A stretch of 5,981 bases of DNA from CAZCWX01 sp964502465 (lineage in GTDB: Bacteria > Desulfobacterota > Binatia > Bin18), in NCBI GenBank assembly GCA_964502465.1, contig CAZCWX010000039.1, positions 1 to 5,981 of the forward strand. The letters are read 5' to 3'. Positions 1 through 5,247 of this stretch are shown here, one piece after another. How positions within the stretch are numbered: position 1 is the first letter of the stretch; every line of letters begins with the position of its first letter. Under the pieces are notes generated by a model, which saw nothing but the letters and a program-made list of their open reading frames with translations, had not been told where the DNA came from and did not search any database. Position numbers and translations under genes: made by a program.

Positions 1-248
1 AGCAATACGTAGGTGCCAAGCGAAACGCGTGTCGTGCGAGCCGCGAGGGCAGCGAGCGTCGGCATAATAGCCGCGAGATACCCATCGTCGGTAAAGTGAT
101 GCTCTGTCAACCAAATCGAATCGAAGCCCGCCTGGTCCACAAACTCGGCCTGGCGGAACATTTCGGCATACAACGTGCCGAAGTCGCTATGTGAGCCAGG
201 CGGATTGCGGACACTCAGCAGGTAACCGAACTTGATTGTGGTCGTCAT
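1..248 (-). CDS. LLM class flavin-dependent oxidoreductase, N-terminal part (cut by left edge)
   Basis: The first 82 codons of a leftward gene are present; the rest lies beyond the left edge. The protein opens with a beta strand (IKFGYLL, residues 5-11), then an alpha helix ending in FVDQAGFDSIWLTEHHF (36-52). This is the first beta-alpha unit and the EHH signature of the bacterial-luciferase-like TIM barrel. The segment AARTTRVSLGTYVL (69-82) is the next conserved strand. Family members use reduced FMN or F420 to oxidise or oxygenate small molecules in the cytoplasm; which cofactor applies here cannot be told. The ATG start is supported by GGAGGG at 256-261 on the minus strand, 7 nt upstream. 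It follows the SDR at 322-1113 on the same strand after 73 bp, so co-transcription is likely. The EHHFTDDGY form differs from the second LLM gene at 3496-4368, so they belong to different subgroups. Confidence 0.9.
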   Translation of the reverse strand, partial: MTTTIKFGYLLSVRNPPGSHSDFGTLYAEMFRQAEFVDQAGFDSIWLTEHHFTDDGYLAAIMPTLAALAARTTRVSLGTYVL

Positions 249-297
249 CACGCGTCCCTCCAACGAAGCTGAAACACTGTCAGCAATTTCTTCCTTG

Positions 298-313
298 TTG
301 CTGGAACCAGCAA
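298..313. repeat. Short inverted repeat between SDR and LLM genes
   Basis: TTGCTGG at 298-304 and CCAGCAA at 307-313 are perfect 7-bp arms separated by AA. The repeat sits 8 bp past the stop codon of the leftward SDR and upstream of the LLM gene. As RNA the loop would have to open by at least one pair, so the stem is short. No U-tract follows on the minus strand. A second, weaker pair (GCTGA 268-272 and TCAGC 280-284) lies nearby. It could be a processing or protein-binding site; no function is shown. Confidence 0.35.
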
Positions 314-321
314 GCGTATGC

Positions 322-1113
322 TCACTCATAGATAGTCTTGACCAGCGGCTGCGATGAACCACCGTCGATCGTGAGCGTTGTTGCGGTCGTAAAGCTCGCA
401 GCCGGACTCGCAAAATAGAGCGCAGCGCCGACCACTTCGTGAGGTTCGCCGGCACGTTGTAGGGGAAAGGTTTCCCGCGCGCGCAGGGTGAAGTCCTCAG
501 TGCGCGACCAGCCTTTGCTGATGTCGGTGTGGAACGGTCCGCAAATGATACAGTTGACCCGCACCTTGGGCCCATGCTCTTTGGCACAGGCGACCGTCAG
601 CATATTGAGTCCCGCTTTCGCCGCCCCATACGGTGCCGTCTCCGGGTTCGGACGAATCGACGCGGTCGATGAGATGTTAATGATCGACCCACCGTCGCCC
701 GCTGCCATACGTGAGCCGAACAAGGCTGAGAGACGAAACGGCCCCTTGAGATTCACCGCCATGATTTTGTCGAACAGCTCCTCGTTCGTCTCAAGCGATG
801 AGGAGGCGAGCGGCGACAGGCCGGCGTTGTTGATCAGCACATCGGCTCTTCCCCAGCGGGCGTAGACCTCGTCGGCAAGGCGGTTGCAATCGTCCCATTT
901 GCCGACGTGGATGGCGTGCGCGGACCCATCACAGCCGAGCGCCCGGATCTCGGCGACCGTTGTTTCGCAGGCGTCAAGCTTGCGGCTCGCGATTGCCAGG
1001 TTGGCACCGGCTGCTGCGAATCCCAGCGCCATTACGTGCCCGAGCCCGCGGCTTCCGCCGGTAATCACTACCACCTTACCGGTGAAATCATATTGGATAG
1101 CAGGTGTCGTCAT
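322..1113 (-). CDS. SDR family NAD(P)-dependent oxidoreductase (classical, complete active site)
   Basis: This is a 263-residue classical short-chain dehydrogenase, the usual length, predicted to be a soluble cytoplasmic enzyme interconverting an alcohol and a ketone. Visible in order: the dinucleotide-binding TGGSRGLG (18-25), Ser43-Arg44 after the second strand (a basic residue there usually favours NADP(H)), NNAG (95-98), and the catalytic set Asn121, Ser149, Tyr162 and Lys166 in YGAAK. IDGG (249-252) lies near the C-terminus. The family resembles FabG and gluconate or glucose dehydrogenases, but the substrate cannot be inferred. The ATG has only a weak ribosome site (GAGG, minus strand 1124-1127, 10 nt away). 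The first residues before the fold (MTTPAIQYDFTGK) fit an SDR N-terminus, so the start is probably right. It is the first gene of a likely two-gene leftward unit with the LLM gene. It is divergent from the atypical SDR at 1347. Codon use matches its neighbours. Confidence 0.95.
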   Translation of the reverse strand: MTTPAIQYDFTGKVVVITGGSRGLGHVMALGFAAAGANLAIASRKLDACETTVAEIRALGCDGSAHAIHVGKWDDCNRLADEVYARWGRADVLINNAGLSPLASSSLETNEELFDKIMAVNLKGPFRLSALFGSRMAAGDGGSIINISSTASIRPNPETAPYGAAKAGLNMLTVACAKEHGPKVRVNCIICGPFHTDISKGWSRTEDFTLRARETFPLQRAGEPHEVVGAALYFASPAASFTTATTLTIDGGSSQPLVKTIYE

Positions 1114-1290
1114 TGAGCGTCTACCTCGAGTGTGTTGCGGTTGGTGAATTTCTTGATCGTCGCTTCACATAGCCGATACGTATGAATTTCCCACCCTCTA
1201 TGCGGAGCGTCGGCGCAAGAGTACCGGAGCGACTTGTTTTTCTCAAGGGTCTTGCTTCAGGTGTGTCTCCTCGATAGGCGTGCTGTCAAT

Positions 1291-1313
1291 CACCTCTTCC
1301 GGACGAAGGGGTG
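1291..1313 (+). promoter_or_regulatory. Leader hairpin upstream of the atypical SDR
   Basis: CACCTCTTC (1291-1299) and GAAGGGGTG (1305-1313) form a 9-bp stem with one G-U pair and a 5-nt CGGAC loop. It ends 19 nt before the GGGAG ribosome site of the SDR at 1347. No T-run follows, so it is not a standard terminator. It lies in the 233-bp region between divergent start codons (1114-1346). That region otherwise shows no convincing sigma-70 promoter by eye. The hairpin could be a 5' untranslated stem or a protein-binding inverted repeat; this is inference from pairing only. Confidence 0.4.
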
Positions 1314-1332
1314 AAAATATCTTGAGAGACCA

Positions 1333-1337
1333 GGGAG
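1333..1337 (+). promoter_or_regulatory. Ribosome binding site that decides the start at 1347
   Basis: GGGAG lies 9 nt before the ATG at 1347 but only 3 nt before the in-frame ATG at 1341. Normal Shine-Dalgarno spacing therefore favours 1347, giving a protein two residues shorter (MADTK start). Confidence 0.6.
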
Positions 1338-1346
1338 TACATGATC

Positions 1347-2069
1347 ATGGCAGACACAAAACAGGTCCCAGTTGCGGCTGTGCTAGGAGTCGGCCCCGGG
1401 TTGGGCGCGGCGCTGGCCCGTCGATTCGCGCAAGGATATGCGGTCGCTATCAACGCGCGCAACGCAGAGTATCTGCGAGCGCTCGCCGGAGAACTCAAGG
1501 CTGCGGGTGGTCAGGTGCTTGAAGTCCCCGCCGATGTCGGCGACCGCACCCAGGTCGAAGCCGCGTTCAAGTTAATTCGCGAGCAACTCGGCCCGCCTGA
1601 GGTGCTGCTCTACAATGCCGGCAGCGGCACCTGGGGCACCGTCACCGAGATCACGCCCGAGCAGTACGAGACCGCTTGGCGGGTCAATGCCTACGGTGCC
1701 TTTTTAAGCGCCAAGGCAGTGGCCCCCGAGATGATCGCGCGTAGCCGCGGCGTCATGCTCTTCACCGGCGCGACGGCAGGTATGAAAGCCGGTCCTAAGT
1801 CGGTCGCGTTCGGCCCGGCCAAGTTTGCGATGCGTGGGCTCGCGCAAGCGCTCGCGCGTGACCTCGGCCCCAAGGGTATCCATGTTGCGTGGATCAACGT
1901 CGATGGGGTGATCGATATCCCCGGCAGGCGCGAGCGCTTTCCGCAGTTGAAGGAAGAAGACCTGCTGAAGCCCGACGCAATTGCTGAGACATACTGGCAT
2001 CTCGCCCATCAGGATCGCAGCGCCTGGACAATGGAACTCGAGGTCCGTCCGTTCAAAGAAAAATTCTAA
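1347..2069 (+). CDS. Atypical SDR protein lacking catalytic Tyr and Ser (SDR_c10-like)
   Basis: The protein has 240 residues from the preferred ATG at 1347 (an alternative ATG at 1341 adds two). It keeps the SDR Rossmann fold but with changed motifs. The glycine-rich loop is GVGPGLG (14-20) instead of TGxxxGxG, and YNAG (89-92) replaces NNAG. Asn114 is kept. The catalytic Ser position is Ala142 within FTGATAG, and the catalytic Tyr is Phe155 in FGPAK with Lys159 kept. The Phe is encoded by TTC, read directly. These features match the known conserved-domain subgroup SDR_c10, which is described as having an incomplete glycine motif and Phe in place of Tyr. Standard proton relay chemistry is therefore unlikely; the protein may bind a nucleotide, act on an unusual substrate, or have a non-catalytic role. 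It is a single rightward gene, divergent from the SDR at 322-1113 and convergent with the racemase-like gene at 2169. The frame is intact with normal codon use, arguing against a decaying pseudogene. Confidence 0.9.
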   Translation: MADTKQVPVAAVLGVGPGLGAALARRFAQGYAVAINARNAEYLRALAGELKAAGGQVLEVPADVGDRTQVEAAFKLIREQLGPPEVLLYNAGSGTWGTVTEITPEQYETAWRVNAYGAFLSAKAVAPEMIARSRGVMLFTGATAGMKAGPKSVAFGPAKFAMRGLAQALARDLGPKGIHVAWINVDGVIDIPGRRERFPQLKEEDLLKPDAIAETYWHLAHQDRSAWTMELEVRPFKEKF

Positions 2070-2088
2070 AATCTTGACCGTTCTCCTA

Positions 2089-2147
2089 TTGTGGTGCGGG
2101 CCGCTAGCCTGCACCGAGCCAGGCAGGCGAGGACGCCTGCACCACAA
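2089..2147. repeat. 59-bp palindromic element between convergent genes, possible bidirectional terminator or dispersed repeat
   Basis: The outer arms TTGTGGTGC (2089-2097) and GCACCACAA (2139-2147) are perfect 9-bp inverted repeats. Inside, GCAGGCG (2123-2129) and CGCCTGC (2134-2140) form a second stem with an AGGA loop. GCCTGCACC occurs twice as a direct repeat (2107-2115 and 2135-2143), so alternative foldings compete. The element occupies most of the 99-bp gap between the stop codons of the rightward SDR (2069) and the leftward racemase-like gene (2169). The position suits a bidirectional terminator, but no T-run follows on either strand. The nested GC-rich arms also resemble small intergenic dispersed palindromes (REP or MITE type). 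Which one applies cannot be decided from a single copy. Confidence 0.6.
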
Positions 2148-2168
2148 GAATGGCTCAAACGGTCTACG

Positions 2169-3329
2169 TTACGGTGACGGGGGGCGCGCACCGATTGCGC
2201 CACATCCGCGGAGTTGCTCCAATTCCGCTGCGCTAAAGCCCCACGCGCGTAACGCCTCTTCTGTGTGCTCTCCCGGCCTGGCCGGAGGTCGCTGGATGGC
2301 ACTGGGCGTGCGACTGAACCGTGGCGCTGGTGCTGGTTGCACCACGCCTTCGACTTCCACAAAGGTCCCACGTTCGCGGTTATGGGAGTGAAGGGGAGCC
2401 TCTTGCATATTGAGGACTGGGGCAAAACACACCTCACTGCCCTCCATGATGCTGCACCACTCATCACGGGTCTTGGTCCGGAAAATCGCCGCCAAGCGCT
2501 CGGTCAACGTGGGCCACCACGCCCGATCGTTCTGGCGCGGTAGCTCTTGGTGCTCAAGGCCGCTCAGCCGTAACAGTTCGGCGTAGAACTTGGGCTCGAT
2601 CGACCCAACGGCAACATATTTGCCATCGCTGGTTTCGTACACGTTATAATAATGCGTTCCAGTGTCGAGAATATTTTCCCCGCGCTGATCTGTCCACCGT
2701 CCGGCCGCGCGTAGCCCATAAATCGCCGCCATTAACGACGACGCACCATCGATCATCGCCACGTCGATCACCTGGCCCTTACCGGATTTCTGCGCCTCCA
2801 GCAGCGCGGCCACCACCCCAAGCGCGAGATAGACACCACCACCCCCGAAATCACCTACCAGGTTCAGCGGGGGGACCGGCGCTTCGCCTTTGCGTCCGAT
2901 CGAGTGCAGCGCCCCAGTCAAGGCAATGTAGTTAATATCGTGGCCGGCTGCGTGGGCGAGCGGCCCATCCTGACCCCAGCCAGTCATGCGGCCATAGACC
3001 AGACGCGGATTCTGCGCCATACACCGGTCCGGCCCCAGTCCCAAGCGTTCCATCACGCCGGGACGAAACCCTTCAATCAGTGCATCGGCGCGCTCGATGA
3101 GTTTGAGCGCGGCCTCTGTGCCTTCCTTGCGCTTCAAGTCCATCGCTACCGAACAGCGGCCGCGGTGTAGCACACTGTACTTGGCATCAGTCGGTATCCC
3201 CAAGTTCGCATCTTCAGCCCGGTCGATCCGTAGTACCTCTGCTCCCATGTCCGAGAGCAGCATCGCACACATGGGTGCAGGGCCGATCCCGGCAAATTCG
3301 ATGATCTTGTAGCCGGACAAGACTCCCAT
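2169..3329 (-). CDS. Family III CoA-transferase fold protein, probable alpha-methylacyl-CoA racemase
   Basis: The protein has 386 residues, within the usual 360-400 for the CaiB/BaiF family. This family forms interlocked dimers acting on CoA thioesters in the cytoplasm. The N-terminus has the family pattern (GYKIIEFAGIGPAPMCAMLL from 6, GAEVLRID 29-36) and the EGFRPGVMERLGLG block (86-99). Known racemase catalytic residues of the Mycobacterium tuberculosis enzyme (His126, Asp156, Glu241) have counterparts with identical spacing: His130 in AGHDINY, Asp160 in GDFGGGG, and Glu245 in GSIEPKF. Retention of His and Glu as well as the Asp used by CoA-transferases favours racemisation of 2-methylacyl-CoA, the step that sets stereochemistry for beta-oxidation of branched chains or sterol side chains. 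A CoA-transferase with another acid remains possible. The C-terminal GEHTEEALRAWGFS helix is typical. The start has GGAGGG (3337-3342, minus strand) 7 nt upstream. It lies 166 bp downstream of the LLM gene on the same strand. Confidence 0.93.
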   Translation of the reverse strand: MGVLSGYKIIEFAGIGPAPMCAMLLSDMGAEVLRIDRAEDANLGIPTDAKYSVLHRGRCSVAMDLKRKEGTEAALKLIERADALIEGFRPGVMERLGLGPDRCMAQNPRLVYGRMTGWGQDGPLAHAAGHDINYIALTGALHSIGRKGEAPVPPLNLVGDFGGGGVYLALGVVAALLEAQKSGKGQVIDVAMIDGASSLMAAIYGLRAAGRWTDQRGENILDTGTHYYNVYETSDGKYVAVGSIEPKFYAELLRLSGLEHQELPRQNDRAWWPTLTERLAAIFRTKTRDEWCSIMEGSEVCFAPVLNMQEAPLHSHNRERGTFVEVEGVVQPAPAPRFSRTPSAIQRPPARPGEHTEEALRAWGFSAAELEQLRGCGAIGARPPSP

Positions 3330-3413
3330 AGTTCTTCCCTCCTACGTATAGGATTTCACCTATCAGTCATGGTTGTATGCGCAAACCGTGAGAGTATCAC
3401 ATAAACCGTTCCA

Positions 3414-3443
3414 CTCTCGCAACTGCTCTCTATGCTGCGAGAG
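3414..3443. repeat. Inverted repeat between LLM and racemase-like genes
   Basis: CTCTCGCA (3414-3421) and TGCGAGAG (3436-3443) are perfect 8-bp arms separated by 14 nt. They lie in the 166-bp gap (3330-3495) between the leftward LLM gene and the leftward racemase-like gene. No U-tract follows in the direction of transcription, so termination is uncertain. A protein-binding operator or an mRNA stem separating the two genes is equally possible. The rest of the gap shows nothing recognisable. Confidence 0.4.
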
Positions 3444-3495
3444 GTACCCAGGAAGAGGGAAAGCGTCCTCGTCCTGAGCGGTGGACCGGAGAGGC

Positions 3496-4368
3496 CTATC
3501 CACGCTTGGCAATGACTTCATTGGCAAAACGTTCCATTACCGCGGTGACATCACGTTCCCGTAAAGCATGCACGTTGATCAAGAGTCGGTGGACCCCAAG
3601 GTCTTCATAGACGGCCAGGCTGTCTATTCCTTCGCGATAGTAATTCCAGTATGCGGTGATCTCGAGGTCACTCTGGTCGCGTCCGTGGCGAGCACATGCA
3701 GCAGCAAGGGCCTGCATGTGACTGCGGTACTCGTCGAGATCCTTGCCGATGACGTACCAGCCATCACCATACTGTACCGTTCGTCGGATGGCCGCGGGGC
3801 TGACTCCGCCAATGATCAGCGGCACCCCACCGGGCTGTACCGGTCGGGGACGCATCATAAACCCTTGCCAACGCACAAACTCACCCTGATAATCAACCTC
3901 CTCGCCACTCCAGACAGCTTTCAGCGCCTGCAGGTAGTCATCAGCCCGCCGGCCTCGGTGCGCGAACGGCACCCCAATCGCCTCGAATTCTTCACGCAGC
4001 CACCCAATTCCCACTCCTAGCATCAGCCGACCGCGGGAGAGATGATCAAGCGAAGACGCCCACTTGGCCAGATATAAAGGATTCATTTGCGGGAGAATGT
4101 TGACCCCCGTCCCCAACCGTAGGCGTGTAGTGGCAGCGGCGATGAACGTCAATGCTACCAGGGGATCGACAATCGCAGCATCGACTGGGAAGGGGAGTTT
4201 GCCACTAGGGTTATAGGGGTACACTGAGGTGTAGGTCTTGGGGATAATCACGTGCTCGGCTGTCCAGACGGATTCATAACCGAGGGCTTCGGCGCGTTGG
4301 ACGAACGGAATCAGGACCTCAGGGGTAGTGAACTCCTGCAGATTAATAGGCACAATGCCAAACTTCAT
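3496..4368 (-). CDS. LLM class oxidoreductase, probable F420-dependent (Rv2161c-like / TIGR03619 type)
   Basis: This complete 290-residue protein has the luciferase-like TIM-barrel fold. MKFGIVPINL is the first strand, and RAEALGYESVWTAEHV (25-40) forms the next helix and strand. TTRLRLGTGVNILPQMNPLY (80-99) is the conserved barrel segment that precedes a helix. GRLMLGVGIGWLREEF (113-128) is the hallmark of the subgroup described as probable F420-dependent oxidoreductases of the Rv2161c type. VPLIIGG followed by GDGWYVIG covers the later phosphate-binding strands. The likely reaction is hydride transfer between reduced F420 (or FMN) and an unknown small molecule in the cytoplasm; cofactor choice rests on family resemblance. 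AGGAG (4376-4380, minus strand) sits 7 nt before the ATG. It precedes the racemase-like gene on the same strand, so the two may act in one pathway. Its start lies only 24 bp from the possible small gene on the opposite strand, leaving little promoter space. Confidence 0.93.
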   Translation of the reverse strand: MKFGIVPINLQEFTTPEVLIPFVQRAEALGYESVWTAEHVIIPKTYTSVYPYNPSGKLPFPVDAAIVDPLVALTFIAAATTRLRLGTGVNILPQMNPLYLAKWASSLDHLSRGRLMLGVGIGWLREEFEAIGVPFAHRGRRADDYLQALKAVWSGEEVDYQGEFVRWQGFMMRPRPVQPGGVPLIIGGVSPAAIRRTVQYGDGWYVIGKDLDEYRSHMQALAAACARHGRDQSDLEITAYWNYYREGIDSLAVYEDLGVHRLLINVHALRERDVTAVMERFANEVIAKRG

Positions 4369-4392
4369 CGTCGCTCTCCTGTGGCGTTGGGC

Positions 4393-4590
4393 ATGAAGGA
4401 TACCAGAGAATCTATGGAAGATATCATCATCGATGTCATTATGGATGGAAGGGTACTGCTCCCACAGGAAATCCCGCCGGCGGTGTCTGCCGAGATCGAG
4501 ACAACCCTAGCCAACGGAGATCCACCCAAGGAGATTATCTCTGAAGGGGTGTGCTATCAGTGGTCTGTGCGACCATGCGTCTATCCATGA
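4393..4590 (+). CDS. Possible small hypothetical protein (65 aa)
   Basis: An open frame of 65 codons runs from ATG 4393 (or 58 codons from ATG 4414) to TGA at 4588-4590. I do not recognise the product. The centre reads VIMDGRVLLPQEIPPAVSAE, followed by an acidic helix-like stretch and GDPPKEIISEGV; no membrane segment or signal peptide is visible. From 4414, GC at codon positions 1, 2 and 3 is about 60, 40 and 59 per cent by hand count, a coding-like dip at position 2. The frame stays open further upstream, but only antisense to the LLM gene, so a start inside this gap is preferred. Ribosome sites are weak: AAGGA (4396-4400) is 13 nt before 4414, and nothing convincing precedes 4393. It fills the gap between the LLM and cupin genes, facing opposite to both, and ends 19 bp before a long hairpin. 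It may be a real small gene or a chance frame. Confidence 0.4.
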   Translation: MKDTRESMEDIIIDVIMDGRVLLPQEIPPAVSAEIETTLANGDPPKEIISEGVCYQWSVRPCVYP

Positions 4591-4609
4591 GGGGGAATAC
4601 GCTGGCAGA

Positions 4610-4649
4610 GCGCACACCACCTCATCATCAGGAATGAAGTGGTGCGTGC
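4610..4649. terminator. Long hairpin downstream of the cupin gene (and of the small ORF)
   Basis: Sixteen positions on each side (4610-4625 and 4634-4649) pair with two mismatches and one G-T wobble around an 8-nt loop; the core is CACCAC against GTGGTG. It starts 6 bp past the cupin stop codon (minus strand) and 19 bp past the stop of the possible small rightward ORF. This suits a bidirectional terminator or an mRNA-stabilising 3' stem. No T-run follows on either strand, so intrinsic termination is not certain. Confidence 0.5.
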
Positions 4650-4655
4650 CCTCCT

Positions 4656-5126
4656 CTACGCCTGTGCATTGACTGCTGGCGCTGAAATTTTTTGGAACGT
4701 TACTTCTCCGACTTCCGAGCCACTCAAGACGACGAGGAGCACCGCTTCCTCCTGCCCAACATTCTGGAATCCCTCCATGGTGCCAGCAGGGAAGGAAATC
4801 GTGTCCCACGGCTCCAAGGTCACTTCATGCTCTCCCGTGCTCCCCCAGAAAAATTTGCAGGCACCGGAGAGTACCACAAACACCTCCGGTTTCGGGTGGC
4901 TATGGAGTGGCGCGCCTTTCCCAGGGCTGACCTTGTTCACCGCCATGGTAAAGCCATGCTCTCCGGCAATGGCGGGGATGGTTTTTCCCGCGCGGCCAAT
5001 GAGCGCATAGCCTTGCGTACCATCGGGTTTGTAATTCTTGATGAAACTCGCGTAGTCAATGGGCTGGAGATCCTGAAAGCGCGCGATGCGTGCGGTCATC
5101 TCCTCATGTGAACTTCGGGTGCTCAT
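4656..5126 (-). CDS. Single-domain cupin protein
   Basis: This 156-residue protein carries one cupin beta-barrel after an N-terminal extension of about 55 residues. Motif 1 is clear: GAPLHSHPKPEVFVVLSG (71-88), giving metal-ligand candidates His75, His77 and Glu81. Motif 2 reads PWDTISFPAGTMEGFQN (106-122). Here the usual metal-binding His is Glu118, while Pro113, Gly115 and Asn122 are kept. Many cupins of this size bind Fe, Mn, Ni or Zn and act as dioxygenases, isomerases or ligand sensors; the role here is unknown. The ATG has an excellent AAGGAGGG (5131-5138, minus strand), which fixes the start. There is no signal peptide or membrane segment, so it should be cytoplasmic. It is divergent from the SDR at 5248 and separated from the next leftward gene by about 290 bp and a strong hairpin, so it is probably transcribed alone. 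Confidence 0.88.
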   Translation of the reverse strand: MSTRSSHEEMTARIARFQDLQPIDYASFIKNYKPDGTQGYALIGRAGKTIPAIAGEHGFTMAVNKVSPGKGAPLHSHPKPEVFVVLSGACKFFWGSTGEHEVTLEPWDTISFPAGTMEGFQNVGQEEAVLLVVLSGSEVGEVTFQKISAPAVNAQA

Positions 5127-5187
5127 ACGTCCCTCCTTTGTGTCAGAATGCTTTCCCTATCATTCGCGTCTACCACCCTATCGCCCA

Positions 5188-5209
5188 GAGAGCAAGCTGC
5201 CGTGCTCTC
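5188..5209 (+). promoter_or_regulatory. Terminator-like inverted repeat or operator in the divergent cupin/SDR intergenic region
   Basis: GAGAGCA (5188-5194) and TGCTCTC (5203-5209) are perfect 7-bp arms with an 8-nt spacer. They are followed on the plus strand by a pyrimidine tract rich in T (5210-5223). The repeat lies in the 121-bp region between the divergent starts of the cupin (5126) and the SDR (5248). Read as RNA toward the SDR it looks like a weak intrinsic terminator or attenuator. Read as DNA its 22-bp dyad is the size of a regulator operator. No regulator gene is in the window. Confidence 0.4.
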
Positions 5210-5247
5210 CTCTTTCTTTTCCCGGTCGAGGAATGGTAAAGAGGGGT

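Noticed and set aside
488..1147. Rightward open frames of 69-125 codons overlapping the SDR at 322-1113
   Set aside because: They are antisense to a complete, motif-rich SDR, have low-complexity Arg/Pro/Ser-rich products with no recognisable domain, and are explained as shadows of that gene.
1252..1280. Candidate sigma-70 promoter TTGCTT - 17 bp - TAGGCG upstream of the atypical SDR
   Set aside because: The spacing is ideal but the -10 hexamer matches only two of six consensus positions, so it is no better than chance.
1341..1346. ATG at 1341 as the start of the atypical SDR
   Set aside because: GGGAG is only 3 nt upstream of it but 9 nt upstream of the ATG at 1347, so 1347 is preferred; the difference is two residues.
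2066..2467. Leftward 133-codon frame over the end of the racemase-like gene, and the rightward frame at 1981-2391
   Set aside because: Both overlap the conserved C-terminal part of the racemase-like gene or the end of the SDR in other frames; the products look random and include the palindromic element.
3568..4020. Rightward 150-codon frame antisense to the second LLM gene
   Set aside because: It lies wholly inside the LLM gene, which has clear family motifs across the same bases; no ribosome site or domain supports the antisense product.
4507..4809. Leftward 100-codon frame across the end of the cupin gene and the hairpin
   Set aside because: It is out of frame with the cupin over its conserved C-terminal half, runs through the hairpin, and its product (rich in Trp, Pro, Ser, Cys) has no family resemblance.
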